Source: Roseateles oligotrophus
GTDB taxonomy: Bacteria; Pseudomonadota; Gammaproteobacteria; Burkholderiales; Burkholderiaceae_C
Length of the DNA: 64,000 bases
Reading direction: 5' to 3'
Assembly: GCF_014204525.1 (NCBI RefSeq)
Contig: NZ_JACHLP010000001.1
Span: 248,001-312,000 of the forward strand
Of this stretch, positions 9,298 to 19,005 are shown piece after piece (position 1 is the stretch's first letter; every line of letters starts with the position of its first letter). The notes under the pieces were generated by a model. It worked only from the letters and a program-made list of their open reading frames with translations, did no database searches and was not told where the DNA came from. A program made the position numbers and the translations under genes.

Positions 9298-10563
9298 ATG
9301 CACAAGAGCCAAAGCCCAAGTTTGACCTCCTCCCCCGATGTCCTGATCGTCGGCGCCGGGCCGGCCGGCCTCAGCATGGCCTGCGCCCTGGCCGACGCCG
9401 GCATCCGCTCCTGCGTGCTGGAGGCCGCGCCGCTGGCCAGCCTGGCCGCGCCGGCCGAGGACGGGCGCGAGATCGCCCTCACCCACCAGGGCATTGCCAT
9501 CCTCAAGGCCCTGGGCCAGTGGGATGAGATCCCCGCCGAAGAAAAAGCACCGCTGCGCCAGGCCCATGTCTTCAACGGCCAGGGCGAACCCGGCGCGCAA
9601 AGCTTTCTGGGTTTTGACGCCCAGGGCTCGGGCGGCGATCTGCTGGGCCAGTTGGTGGCCAACCACTGGCTGCGCCAGGTGGCCTACCAGGGCGCCTTGC
9701 GGCGTGGCGAGCTGATCGAGATCCGCGCCGGCCAGCGCGTCGCGGGCCTGAGCCTGGGCGAAACCCAGGCCAGCGTGACGCTGGACAGCGGCGAAACCCT
9801 CAGCGCGCCCTTGGCCGTCGCCGCCGACAGCCGCTTCTCCGCCACCCGCCGCGCCGCCGGCATCGGCGCGCAGATGCGCGACTTCGGCCGCAGCGTCCTG
9901 CTCTGCCGCCTGCAGCACAGCCAGCCCAACCAGGGCATTGCGCTGGAATGCTTCCACTACGGCCACACCCTGGCCCTGCTGCCGCTGAATGGGGATCGCA
10001 GCTCCCTGGTGCTGACGATCGCGGCCGATCAGGCCAGCGAGATGATGGCCTGGGACGAGGCCCGCTTCCTCGCCTGGGTGCGCATCCAGGTGAACGGCCG
10101 CCTGGGCGACTTGAGCCTGGCCGGCCCACGCCACCTCTACCCCCTGGTGGCCACCTACGCCCACCGCTTTGCCACCCAGCGCCTGGCCCTTGTGGGCGAT
10201 GCCGCCGTAGGCATGCACCCGGTCACGGCCCATGGCTATAACTTCGGCCTGTACAGCGTCGAGCTGCTGGCCCGCATCCTGGACCAGGCCAAGAAAAAAG
10301 GGCAAGACCTGGGCGACGCCGCCGTCCTGCAGCACTATGCCGCCGAGCACCGCCGCCGCACCTGGACGATTTACCAGGGCACCAATGCCGTCGTGCGCCT
10401 GTTCACCGATGACAGACCCGCCGCCCGCCTGCTGCGCCGCGGCGTCATCCAGGCGGCCCAGCACCTGCCGCCGCTGAAGGCCGCCATCACGGCCCAGCTG
10501 ACCGGCCGCCGGCCGGGCTTTTTGCGCCAGTTGCAAGCCCTGCGCGCGGATTTGGGGCGCTGA
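9298..10563 (+). CDS. ubiM: FAD-dependent ubiquinone biosynthesis hydroxylase, UbiM-like
   Basis: The protein has 421 residues and belongs to the UbiH/UbiF/VisC flavin monooxygenases. A Rossmann FAD motif (VLIVGAGPAGLSMACAL) lies at about residues 16-32, and the second FAD motif (LALVGDAAVGMHPVTAHG) near residue 300. UbiH and UbiF usually have a HTxxPxxGQGxN version of that second motif; the MHPVTAHGYNFGL form seen here is, to my recollection, typical of UbiM, which hydroxylates the ubiquinone ring in some Neisseria and other proteobacteria. Which ring position it hydroxylates cannot be read from sequence. It stands alone between dsbB and a Fur-controlled operon. The C-terminal tail after residue 390 is basic. 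Confidence 0.72.
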   Translation: MHKSQSPSLTSSPDVLIVGAGPAGLSMACALADAGIRSCVLEAAPLASLAAPAEDGREIALTHQGIAILKALGQWDEIPAEEKAPLRQAHVFNGQGEPGAQSFLGFDAQGSGGDLLGQLVANHWLRQVAYQGALRRGELIEIRAGQRVAGLSLGETQASVTLDSGETLSAPLAVAADSRFSATRRAAGIGAQMRDFGRSVLLCRLQHSQPNQGIALECFHYGHTLALLPLNGDRSSLVLTIAADQASEMMAWDEARFLAWVRIQVNGRLGDLSLAGPRHLYPLVATYAHRFATQRLALVGDAAVGMHPVTAHGYNFGLYSVELLARILDQAKKKGQDLGDAAVLQHYAAEHRRRTWTIYQGTNAVVRLFTDDRPAARLLRRGVIQAAQHLPPLKAAITAQLTGRRPGFLRQLQALRADLGR

Positions 10564-10620
10564 ACCCGGATCAGCCAAACACCCGGTGTCTGCAGGGTTA
10601 TGTCCGGCCTGATTTGCAAT

Positions 10621-10635
10621 TGAGAATAATTATCA
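10621..10635. promoter_or_regulatory. Fur box upstream of the ZIP / orfX / SOD operon
   Basis: The 15 bases TGAGAATAATTATCA match the Fur 7-1-7 consensus TGATAATNATTATCA at all but one position. The site stands 93 bases before the ZIP start codon in an otherwise GC-rich stretch, making it conspicuous. Fur with iron would repress the operon, so it should be expressed under iron limitation. That fits a manganese-type superoxide dismutase downstream. Confidence 0.8.
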
Positions 10636-10727
10636 TTTAATATCAATCCAGCCGGCATTCGCCCGCGCCTGCAGCCAGGGGCCCACCCAAGCCAAGCCAT
10701 CTTTCATGCCTTGGATTGGAGGCCCTC

Positions 10728-11648
10728 ATGCCCAGTACCGCCGTGCTGCCCGCGGCAGCCGAAACAGCGCCGCCCACCACTTTGGGTCTGAGGCTGAGGC
10801 CGCGCCAACTGCTAGGCCTGGCCATCGTGGCCGCGGGAGCCCTGGCCGGCCTGGCCCTGGCCTGGGCGCAGCTGCGCACCTTTCCACATACCGGCCAGGC
10901 CTTGCAAGCGGGCGCCGTGGCCGCCCTGGCCACGGCCCTGGGCGTGCTGCCCATATTGCTGGCCCGCGCGCCCAGCCAGCAAACCCTGGACGGCTTGCTG
11001 GGCTTTGGCGCCGGCGTGATGCTGGCGGCCTGCTGCTTCTCCCTGCTGATTCCGGCCCTGCAAGCGGCCCAGGAGACCGGCCGCTGGCTGGGCGCCCTGC
11101 AGGTGGGCGCCGGCCTGCTGCTGGGTGCCGGCGCCATGATGGGGCTGGAACGCGTGCTGCCCCACGAGCATTTCTACGGCGGTGCCGGCACCCTGGGACC
11201 GGCTCGCCTGCGCCGCCTGTGGTTGTTTGTGTTTGCGATTGCCTTGCACAACATCCCCGAGGGCCTGGCCATCGGCGTGGCCGCCGCCGGCACCGACGCC
11301 AGCCGCGCCGCCGCCCTGGCCACCGGCATTGCCATCCAGGACTTGCCCGAGGGCCTGGTGGTCGCCCTGGCCCTGGTGTCCGTGGGCATGCGGCGCCGCT
11401 ACGCCGCCCTGGTGGGCGCGGCCTCCGGCCTGGTGGAGCCCGTCGCCGCGGTGCTGGGTGCCGCTGCCCTGGGCCAGGGCAGCGCCCTGCTGCCCTGGGG
11501 CCTGGCCATGGCCGGCGGCGCCATGCTGTTCGTGATCAGCCACGAAATCATTCCCGAATCGCACCGCCAGGGCCATGAGCGCCATGCCACCGGCGGCCTG
11601 CTGCTGGGCTTCGTCCTGATGATGGTGCTTGACACCGCCCTTGCCTGA
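10728..11648 (+). CDS. ZIP family divalent metal transporter
   Basis: The 306-residue membrane protein has about eight hydrophobic segments. The two ZIP metal-binding helices are visible as ALHNIPEGLAIGVAAAG near residue 180 and IAIQDLPEGLVVALALV near residue 210; the His/Asn/Pro/Glu residues line the metal path in this family. It probably takes up manganese, zinc or iron. The ATG at 10728 is preferred over an in-frame TTG at 10716 because a GGAGG ribosome site sits just upstream of it. Downstream lie a small conserved gene and a superoxide dismutase. A ZIP gene also neighbours the Fur-regulated sodM locus of Pseudomonas aeruginosa, which suggests metal supply for the SOD. Confidence 0.9.
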   Translation: MPSTAVLPAAAETAPPTTLGLRLRPRQLLGLAIVAAGALAGLALAWAQLRTFPHTGQALQAGAVAALATALGVLPILLARAPSQQTLDGLLGFGAGVMLAACCFSLLIPALQAAQETGRWLGALQVGAGLLLGAGAMMGLERVLPHEHFYGGAGTLGPARLRRLWLFVFAIALHNIPEGLAIGVAAAGTDASRAAALATGIAIQDLPEGLVVALALVSVGMRRRYAALVGAASGLVEPVAAVLGAAALGQGSALLPWGLAMAGGAMLFVISHEIIPESHRQGHERHATGGLLLGFVLMMVLDTALA

Positions 11649-11657
11649 GAGAAAACC

Positions 11658-12116
11658 ATGCATTGCCCCGAAACCAGTTGGAAGCAGTTGACCCTCAGCG
11701 GCAACGAACTGTTCGAACGCGGCCTGCACCGCCAGGCCATGCAGACCTATGAAGACGCGCGCACGGTGGCCTTGCAGCATTTCCAGGCCTGGAGCACACC
11801 CGCAGACGCAGTAGCCGCCGTGGTGGTGAGTTATCTCAATCTGTCGGAGGCCCAGGCCCGCAGCGGCTGCCTGGCGCAGGCCAGTGTCTCGCTCTGCACC
11901 CTGCATATGAGCTTGCTGCATGCCCGCGCCAATACCGAGCTGAGCTGCTGCCTGCGCAACGCCGCCCAGTCCCATCTGCGTGAAAGCCATGCCGCCTTGC
12001 TGCGCTTTCAAGACCTGCATGGCGACTGTCCGCAGGTCCGCCATTGGCTGGAACAAAGCTATGTCAGCCAAGCCGCGACCGAGCCCGAAGCGGGCCAAGC
12101 ACGAATCCTCCACTGA
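11658..12116 (+). CDS. Conserved hypothetical protein, orfX-like, in the SOD operon
   Basis: The 152-residue soluble protein is largely helical and contains many Cys and His residues. Its opening (TLSGNELFERGLHRQAMQTYEDARTVA, here shown only in part as NELFERGLHRQAMQTY) resembles a TPR-like helix pair, and DAVAAVVVSYLNLSEAQA follows. It lies 9 bases after the ZIP gene and 12 bases before the SOD gene. By position and general features it resembles orfX, the small gene next to Fur-regulated sodM in Pseudomonas aeruginosa. No function is established. A role in SOD metallation or assembly is only an inference from the neighbourhood. Confidence 0.75.
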   Translation: MHCPETSWKQLTLSGNELFERGLHRQAMQTYEDARTVALQHFQAWSTPADAVAAVVVSYLNLSEAQARSGCLAQASVSLCTLHMSLLHARANTELSCCLRNAAQSHLRESHAALLRFQDLHGDCPQVRHWLEQSYVSQAATEPEAGQARILH

Positions 12117-12128
12117 AACACAGCACCC

Positions 12129-12721
<593 letters not shown>

Positions 12722-12743
<22 letters not shown>

Positions 12744-13375
12744 AACCGGATCGTTTGCGCCGCCAGCGGCGCATCCGAGCGGTCCAGCAGGATGCAGGGC
12801 TTGCCGGTGCGCCGGCAATGGTCCTGCACCCGCCAGTAGTCGCCGTGGCTGAGGCAGCCGGTCTGGCAGATGACCAGATCGGCCTGCTGCAGATAGGCGT
12901 CCAGGCCCGGCTCGTCAGCCCGAGTGGCCTGGGCATCGAAGCGCTTGAAGCGCGCGAAGCTGCCGCCCACCCACTCCACCACGCTTTGCGCGGCCAGCTC
13001 ACGCGACTCCTCCCGCCCTATGCACAGCACGGCCTTGGCCGGCGTGCGGAACTGGGCGCGGGCACGCTCGCGCAGCAAGTCCTGCACGCGCTGCAGCAAG
13101 CCCTCCACCCGCTGCGCCAGCTGGCGCCGTGGCCCCAAGCCCGGCATGGCGGCGGCCAGCTCGGCGCTGTCCTGCTGGGCAAAGGCCAGCGCCGACTCCC
13201 GCGCGATAAGGCGGGCCCGCAAGCGCATCTGCTCGGCCTGCAAACGCGCAATCTCAGCGGCCTGGCGCTGGATCAGCTCGCTGCAGCGCTTTTGCACCCG
13301 GCCATACTCGGCCAGCAAGACGCCATGGTCCTGGCTTAAATCGGAGAACAAAGAGGTCGGAGAGGTATTGCGCAT
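12722..13375 (-). CDS. DUF2325 domain-containing protein
   Basis: The 217-residue protein has an N-terminal coiled-coil-like region (residues 15-95, rich in Gln, Arg and Glu) and a C-terminal DUF2325 domain: [20 protein letters not shown], then [33 protein letters not shown] and a final [13 protein letters not shown]. The domain resembles a small Rossmann-like fold of unknown function, with three conserved cysteines. The gene runs convergently with the SOD gene, and a Fur-like site lies in its upstream region, so it may belong to the same iron or oxidative-stress response. The start ATG at 13375 is the first in frame. Confidence 0.82.
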
Positions 13376-13410
13376 ATGAGGCCATCGGCGGGTTTGCCTT
13401 GCATCATAGA

Positions 13411-13425
13411 TGCGAATAATTCCTA
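13411..13425. promoter_or_regulatory. Fur-like site upstream of the DUF2325 gene
   Basis: The sequence TGCGAATAATTCCTA matches the Fur 7-1-7 consensus at 9 of 14 informative positions. It shares the core GAATAATT, and the following ATTTA, with the stronger Fur box at 10621. It stands 36 bases before the DUF2325 start codon, in the only AT-rich patch of the 76-base gap. It is weak on its own, but better in context. Confidence 0.45.
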
Positions 13426-13451
13426 TTTATAAAAGGCCTACTCCGTCTCCG

Positions 13452-15296
13452 TCAATTGCCTCTCACCACCCCGTCGCGGCGCGGATCGGCGGCGCCAAAC
13501 CAGCCGCCATCGCGCCGCTCTATGGCCTGGATGCCGCTGGGCAGATCGGTCTCGACCACCCGCTGGCCGCGGGCCCGCAGACCGGCGATCGTGCTGGCCG
13601 GGAACAAGCCGCTCTCCAGCAGCAAGGACCCGCTGTTGAATCCGCCGAAATTCGGCAGGGCCACGGCCTGCTGCACATCCATGCCCCAGTCCTGGGTGGC
13701 GATCAAGGTCTTGGCCACGTAGTGGATGATGGCCGGCCCGCCCGGCGCGCCCAAGCTCATCAGCAAGCGCCCGTCGCGGCGGTCGAACACCAGGGTCGGG
13801 CTCATGCTGGAGCGCGGGCGCTTGCCCGGCTCGACCCGATTGGCCACCGGCCGGCCCTGGGCATCGCGCGGGGCCAGGGCGAAGTCGGTCAGCTGGTTAT
13901 TGAGCAGGAAGCCACCGGCCAGGCCGCTGCCGCCGTCGCTCATGATGCGGGCACCAAAGCCAGCCTCGATGGAGCTGGTCATGGCCAGGGCGCGGCCCTC
14001 GCCGTCCACGATGCTGATATGGCTGGTGCCGTGCTCGGGCTGCTCGGCCTGCGAGGCCCAGGCCAGGCTGCGGCCGCCGGGCCGGCCCGGCTGGGCCGTA
14101 CCGGCGGCCTGCTCGGTGATCAGGGCGGCACGGGTGCGCAGATAGTCGGGCGCCAGGAGGCTGCGCCAGTCGCCGGCCGGCGCGGGGACAAAGTCGGGGT
14201 CGGCGATGTACAGGGCGCGATCGGCAAATGCCAGGTTGGCGGCCTCGGCATAACGATGCAGCCAAGCGTCACCCGGCAGCCCCTGCGCCAGCACCTGGCT
14301 CGGCTGCTGCGGCGCCAGCATGGTCAGGATCTGCATCAGAGTCAGATGGCCGGAGGACGGCGGCGGAAAGCCGCAGACCCGCCAGGCGGCCCGCCAATCG
14401 CTGCACAAGGCCTGGCGGAACTTGGGGGCGTAGCCGGCCAGATCGGCCTCGCTGAGCCGGCCCGGATTGCCCGGATGCTCGCGCACCCGGCGCACGATGT
14501 CGCGCGCCACCGGGCCCGTCAAAAAGGCATCGGCCCCGCCCGCGGCCACCTGGCGCAGCACGGCCGCCAGGGCCGGGTTGCGCAAGAGATGACCGGCCGG
14601 CCAGAGCTGGCCCTGGGCGTCGTAGAAATAAGCGGCGGCCTGGGCGTCCTTGATCAGAAAGCGGTCCTGCTTCAAGAGGCCCACGCTGCGGGCCGTCAAC
14701 GCATAGCCCTGCTCGCTCAGGCGGATGGCGGGCTCGAACAGCCGCGCCCAGGGCAGCTTGCCGAAGCGCGCATGGGCTTGCTCCAGCATGCGCAGCAGGC
14801 CCGGCGTGCCCACCGAGCGCCCTCCCACCACCGCTTGGCTATACGCCATGGGCTGGCCATCGGGCTTGAGGAAGAGCGCTTCGTCGGCGGCGGCCGGTGC
14901 GGTCTCGCGGCCATCGAGGGCGCTGACGCTGTGGCCGTCCCAGTACATCAGGAAAGCCCCGCCGCCGATGCCGCTGGACTGCGGCTCCACCAGGCCCAGC
15001 ACCAGTTGCACGGCGATGCCGGCATCCATGGCCGAGCCGCCGGCATCCAACATTTCCTGCCCGGCGGCGGCGGCCAGAGGATGGGCGGCGGCCACGGCCG
15101 CATGGCTGTTGCGCCAGCCCGGCTTGGCCTGCCAGGCGACGGCGGCTTCGGGATTCTGGAGGGCTTGGGCGGCGGGGCCGGGCTGGCCCATGTGCCCGCA
15201 GGCGGCAAGTGCCAGCAGGGCCGTGAACAGCAAAGCTTGGGTGGGGCGGGCGAACGGTTTCAGGGCGTGGGCCTTTGCTGCAAATGGTTCCAACAA
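13452..15296 (-). CDS. ggt: Gamma-glutamyltransferase (glutathione hydrolase), lipoprotein-type signal
   Basis: About 614 residues. The catalytic Thr that becomes the N terminus of the small subunit after self-cleavage is in PEHGTSHISIVD, and the oxyanion and substrate region (GKRPRSSMSPTLVF, LGAPGGPAII) follows. GGT hydrolyses glutathione and gamma-glutamyl compounds in the periplasm. The N terminus reads ALLFTALLALAACGHMGQ, ending in a LAAC lipobox, so the protein is probably lipid-anchored, which is unusual. No ATG fits. A TTG at 15296 is used here; TTG at 15293 or a CTG at 15263 overlapping the upstream stop are alternatives. It overlaps the end of the GGDEF-EAL gene and is likely in its operon. 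Confidence 0.85.
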   Translation of the reverse strand: MLEPFAAKAHALKPFARPTQALLFTALLALAACGHMGQPGPAAQALQNPEAAVAWQAKPGWRNSHAAVAAAHPLAAAAGQEMLDAGGSAMDAGIAVQLVLGLVEPQSSGIGGGAFLMYWDGHSVSALDGRETAPAAADEALFLKPDGQPMAYSQAVVGGRSVGTPGLLRMLEQAHARFGKLPWARLFEPAIRLSEQGYALTARSVGLLKQDRFLIKDAQAAAYFYDAQGQLWPAGHLLRNPALAAVLRQVAAGGADAFLTGPVARDIVRRVREHPGNPGRLSEADLAGYAPKFRQALCSDWRAAWRVCGFPPPSSGHLTLMQILTMLAPQQPSQVLAQGLPGDAWLHRYAEAANLAFADRALYIADPDFVPAPAGDWRSLLAPDYLRTRAALITEQAAGTAQPGRPGGRSLAWASQAEQPEHGTSHISIVDGEGRALAMTSSIEAGFGARIMSDGGSGLAGGFLLNNQLTDFALAPRDAQGRPVANRVEPGKRPRSSMSPTLVFDRRDGRLLMSLGAPGGPAIIHYVAKTLIATQDWGMDVQQAVALPNFGGFNSGSLLLESGLFPASTIAGLRARGQRVVETDLPSGIQAIERRDGGWFGAADPRRDGVVRGN

Positions 15297-18235
15297 CTTT
15301 TCATCACGATAGCGCGCAAAGCCTCGGCATCGATGGGTTTGGCCAGGAAATACGCGGCGCCCCCTAGGTTGATGGCATCCCGCATCACCAGCGGATCCAT
15401 GCTGGCCGTGACCAGCACCCGCACCGTGTCGGGCATCAGCTGCTTGAGCGAGGCCAGCAGCTGGATGCCGTTCTCGCCCGGCAGGCCCTGGTCGACGATG
15501 GCCATGGCGAAGCGGTGTTGATGGAAGAGCTGGCGGGCCTGCTCGGCACTGCGCGCGCACACGACCTTGACGCCGTAGCTGGCCAGCAGGTTTTCCATGA
15601 TCTCCAGCGAGACCTCGTGGTCCTCCACCAGCAAGACCACCGGCACCTCGTCCGCATGCATGAAGAGGCTGGGGTCCAGCAAGGTGGGCTGCTTGAACAA
15701 GCTCTCCACCTGCTCGGGCGCTTGCGGCCGGCCGACCAGATAGCCCTGCACCTCGTCCACATTGAGGGAGAACAGGATGATGGCCTCCTCCTCCGTCTCC
15801 ACCCCCTCGGCAATGGCGCGCATGTGCAGGTTGTGGGCCAGTTGGATGACGGCGGCGACGATGGCGCGGTCCTGCGGGTTCTTGCTGAGGCCGCGCACAA
15901 AGCCCTGGTCGATCTTGAGCCTTTCGGCCGGGAAGCTGCCCAGATAACCCAGATTGGAGTAGCCGGTGCCGAAGTCGTCGATGGCCAGCAAGATGCCCAG
16001 ACCGCGCAGCTGCTGCATCAGCGCCAGGCTGGCCTTGGGGTCGCGCAGAGCCAGGCTCTCGGTCACCTCCAGCTCCAGCACCCCCTCGGGCACGCCATGC
16101 TTTTGCAGGGTCTGGCGCAGCTCCAGCAGGAACTCGGGGTCGGAGAACTTGGTCGCCGCCAGATTCACCGCCACCCGTATCCAGCCATGGCCGGCGGCGG
16201 CCCAGGCCGCCATCTGCCGGCAGGCTTCGTCCAGCACAAAAGAGTCCACCAGATCGATCAGATGGGCCTCCTCGGCCATGGGCAGGAACTGGCTCGGCCC
16301 CAGGCGGCCGTACTCCGGCGACTGCCAGCGCACCAGGGCCTCCAGGCTGACCAGGGTGCCGCTCTTGAAGTCCACCTGGGGCTGGTACTCCAGGAACAGC
16401 TCGCCCTTGGGAATGCCTTCACGCAAGCGCATCTCCATCTGCAGGCGGCGGTCGATGGCGGCCTGCATCTCGGGCGAGAAATGCGCCAGCACCGAGCCGC
16501 CGCGGGACTTGGCCTCGTACATGGCGATGTCGGCACGCTTGAGCAGGGTTTCGGTGTCCTCCCCATCGTCCGGGAAGATGGCCACGCCCACGCTGCCGCC
16601 CAGGGTGTGGGACTCGCCCTGCACGGCCACCGGCGCGGCCAGGGCCTGGCAGATGCGCGCGCCAACCAATTCGATATCGGCCCGCGCAATGCCTTCGCAA
16701 GCCACGACGAACTCGTCGCCACCCAGGCGGGCCACGGTATCGCCCTCGCGGGCCAGCCGGCTCAGGCGCTGCGCCATCTCGCGCAACACCTGATCGCCGG
16801 CGCTGTGGCCCAGGCTGTCGTTGATGTATTTGAATTTATTCAGATCGATGAAGAAGAGCACGATCAGGCTCTCGCTGCGCTTGGCGCGGGCGATGGCGTG
16901 ATTGATGCGGTCCAGCAGCAGCAGCCGGTTGGGCAGATCGGTCAGACCGTCGTGGGTGGCCTGGTAGTGCAAAGCATCCTCATGGCGCCGCTGCTCGCTG
17001 ATGTCGATGCGGATGGACACAAAGCGCACGATCTGCCCCTCGGCACCGCGCTGCGGCACGATGGCCGAGTCCACCCAGTACAAATCCCCCGATTTGCTGC
17101 GATTGCAGATCACATCGCGCCAGACCTCGCCCTTAGAGATGGTGGCCCACATCTGCTCAAAAAAGCCCTGCGGGTGCTGGCCCGAGTTGACGATGCGATG
17201 GTCCTGGCCCAGCAACTCCTCCCGGCTGTAACCGCTGATCTCGACAAACTTCTGGTTCACATGGGTGATGCGGCCCCGGCGGTCGGCGACGGAGACGATG
17301 GCATGCAGATCGATCGCCTGGATAAAGGTGGACAGCTCGGCAAAAGCCTGCTCCACCCCCTGCTTGGCCTCGAGTTCCAGCACGGCGCTGCGGGATTCCA
17401 GCTCGGCCTGGGCCAGCTGATGCTCGGTCTGCAGCAACTCGCGCTGCTGCAGGCCGAGCTTGAGCTTGAACCAGACCAGGGCGGCAAAGCTGGCGGCGAA
17501 GATGGCGAAGAAAAACAGCATCGCCGTGTCAATTTCATTGCCCGCCAGCGCTTCCGCCTTGTCCAGCGGGATGGTGACCGACAAGGCCCCCAACAGCTGA
17601 TGCTGAGCGAACTGCCGCTGCGCGGCCACGCCGGCAGCCAAGCGCCTGCCGATGATTTCAGGGCGCTTCTCATAACTGTTATGGCAGGCGGCACAACTCA
17701 GCTGCGAAGCCGGGTCGGCCGACAGATAGCGCAGCACCCGCCGCCCGTTCTGTGTTTCAAAACGCGACACCGCCTTCCACTGGATGGGCGTGGCCGGCGC
17801 GGCCTGGTCCTGCGCCTCCAGCTGCGGCCAGGCCCAGCGCAGGAAATCGTCGTGCAGGCCCTGGTTCTCGGCCAGATTCCATTTGCTGACGGGCTGGTAC
17901 TGGTAGAGCCAATCGGCCTGGCGCGAGGAGGCCTCACCCACCAGCTTGAGGAACTGGGCCGGTATCGGCACATGGCCGGGCTGCTGGGCCGATTCCGCGC
18001 TGGCGCCAAAACCGTCCTTGGCCAGCTTGCCCACCACCTCGGTGCTGTAGACCGAACGCGCCGTGCTGGCCTGGCTGGCGACGATCTCGGCCACTACCAG
18101 GGCCTCGTGTTCGAGCGTCTTGTTGATGGCGTCGCGCACCACGAAATAGCCCATCAAACAGGCCAAGGCGAACACGGCCAGCAACACCCCCAGGGTGCGA
18201 GAGATCTGGACTCGGGTCCTGGACACCAAACTCAT
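15260..18235 (-). CDS. Membrane c-di-GMP sensor: DUF3365-like heme domain, PAS, GGDEF, EAL, receiver
   Basis: About 991 residues. A first membrane helix (residues 13-33) and a second (about 237-258) flank a periplasmic domain of DUF3365/Tll0287 type that carries CAACH near residue 181, a c-type heme motif. A PAS domain (about 305-415), a GGDEF domain with intact RLGGDEFVV and an upstream RxxD inhibitory site, and an EAL domain with LEALVRW, EVTES and IDDFGTGYSNLG follow, so both synthesis and hydrolysis of c-di-GMP are possible. The C terminus is a receiver domain (LLVEDHE, phosphoacceptor Asp in AIVDQGLPGENG). The ATG at 18235 has a GGAG site; the in-frame TTG at 18256 is less likely. Confidence 0.9.
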   Translation of the reverse strand: MSLVSRTRVQISRTLGVLLAVFALACLMGYFVVRDAINKTLEHEALVVAEIVASQASTARSVYSTEVVGKLAKDGFGASAESAQQPGHVPIPAQFLKLVGEASSRQADWLYQYQPVSKWNLAENQGLHDDFLRWAWPQLEAQDQAAPATPIQWKAVSRFETQNGRRVLRYLSADPASQLSCAACHNSYEKRPEIIGRRLAAGVAAQRQFAQHQLLGALSVTIPLDKAEALAGNEIDTAMLFFFAIFAASFAALVWFKLKLGLQQRELLQTEHQLAQAELESRSAVLELEAKQGVEQAFAELSTFIQAIDLHAIVSVADRRGRITHVNQKFVEISGYSREELLGQDHRIVNSGQHPQGFFEQMWATISKGEVWRDVICNRSKSGDLYWVDSAIVPQRGAEGQIVRFVSIRIDISEQRRHEDALHYQATHDGLTDLPNRLLLLDRINHAIARAKRSESLIVLFFIDLNKFKYINDSLGHSAGDQVLREMAQRLSRLAREGDTVARLGGDEFVVACEGIARADIELVGARICQALAAPVAVQGESHTLGGSVGVAIFPDDGEDTETLLKRADIAMYEAKSRGGSVLAHFSPEMQAAIDRRLQMEMRLREGIPKGELFLEYQPQVDFKSGTLVSLEALVRWQSPEYGRLGPSQFLPMAEEAHLIDLVDSFVLDEACRQMAAWAAAGHGWIRVAVNLAATKFSDPEFLLELRQTLQKHGVPEGVLELEVTESLALRDPKASLALMQQLRGLGILLAIDDFGTGYSNLGYLGSFPAERLKIDQGFVRGLSKNPQDRAIVAAVIQLAHNLHMRAIAEGVETEEEAIILFSLNVDEVQGYLVGRPQAPEQVESLFKQPTLLDPSLFMHADEVPVVLLVEDHEVSLEIMENLLASYGVKVVCARSAEQARQLFHQHRFAMAIVDQGLPGENGIQLLASLKQLMPDTVRVLVTASMDPLVMRDAINLGGAAYFLAKPIDAEALRAIVMKSCWNHLQQRPTP

Positions 18236-18307
18236 CGAGACTCCGTTCACGAACAAGCGCCAACACTGCCAGCATCAAAGCATGCAAGCGCTGCTGAGCA
18301 GCCAGCA

Positions 18308-18333
18308 AAAAGGTCGGCAATCGCCGACCTTTT
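18308..18333 (-). terminator. Intrinsic terminator after the CoA-transferase operon
   Basis: A perfect 11-bp stem (AAAAGGTCGGC / GCCGACCTTTT) with a four-base loop lies 32 bases past the scoB stop codon. A and T runs on both sides would make it work in either direction. It separates scoAB from the downstream GGDEF-EAL gene. Confidence 0.85.
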
Positions 18334-18364
18334 AATGCAATACTGAGTCCGCAAGTCTCAGGGA

Positions 18365-19003
18365 TTAGCCCAGGGGCACGCCCGTCTTGGCCTGCACCTG
18401 CTCGCGCGTCACGCCCTCGGCCAGCTCCACCAGCTTGAGGCCTGCGGGCGTCACGTCCATCACGGCCAGGTCGGTAATGATGCGGTTGACCACGCCCACA
18501 CCGGTCAGCGGCAAGGTGCAGCTGGGGATGATCTTGAGGTCTTCGGTGCCGTCCTTCTTGCGCGCCACATGCTCCATCAGCACGATCACACGCTTGACGC
18601 CGGCCACCAGATCCATGGCCCCGCCCATGCCCTTGACCATCTTGCCGGGGATCATCCAGTTGGCCAGATCGCCCTTCTCGCTGACCTGCATGGCGCCCAG
18701 GATGGACAGATTGATCTTGCCGCCGCGAATCATCGCGAAGGAATCGTGGCTGCCGAAGATGCTGGAGCCGGCGATGGTGGTCACCGTCTGCTTGCCGGCA
18801 TTGATCAGGTCGGCATCGACCTCCTCCTCGGTCGGAAAGGGGCCAATACCCAGCATGCCGTTCTCGCTTTGCAGCCAGACCTCTTTGTCGGCCGGCACGA
18901 AGTTGGCCACCAGGGTGGGGATGCCTATGCCCAGATTGACGTAGAAGCCGTCTTCCAGTTCCTGCGCCGCGCGGGCCGCCATTTGGTCTTGTGTCCAGGC
19001 CAT
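18365..19003 (-). CDS. scoB: 3-oxoacid CoA-transferase subunit B
   Basis: The 212-residue beta subunit of a succinyl-CoA:3-ketoacid CoA-transferase type enzyme. The catalytic glutamate is Glu47 in [12 protein letters not shown], preceded by [15 protein letters not shown]. Further signatures are [23 protein letters not shown] and [20 protein letters not shown]. It moves CoA between succinyl-CoA and acetoacetate or related 3-oxoacids, linking ketone-body or fatty-acid breakdown to the TCA cycle. The start is ATG at 19003, two bases after the scoA stop; a longer reading frame upstream is a shadow of scoA. A strong terminator follows. Confidence 0.94.
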   Translation of the reverse strand: MAWTQDQMAARAAQELEDGFYVNLGIGIPTLVANFVPADKEVWLQSENGMLGIGPFPTEEEVDADLINAGKQTVTTIAGSSIFGSHDSFAMIRGGKINLSILGAMQVSEKGDLANWMIPGKMVKGMGGAMDLVAGVKRVIVLMEHVARKKDGTEDLKIIPSCTLPLTGVGVVNRIITDLAVMDVTPAGLKLVELAEGVTREQVQAKTGVPLG

Positions 19004-19005
19004 GA

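Noticed and set aside
15515-18346. A 943-codon open frame on the plus strand
   Set aside because: It is antisense to the GGDEF-EAL gene, whose motifs are intact, and has no recognisable protein pattern.
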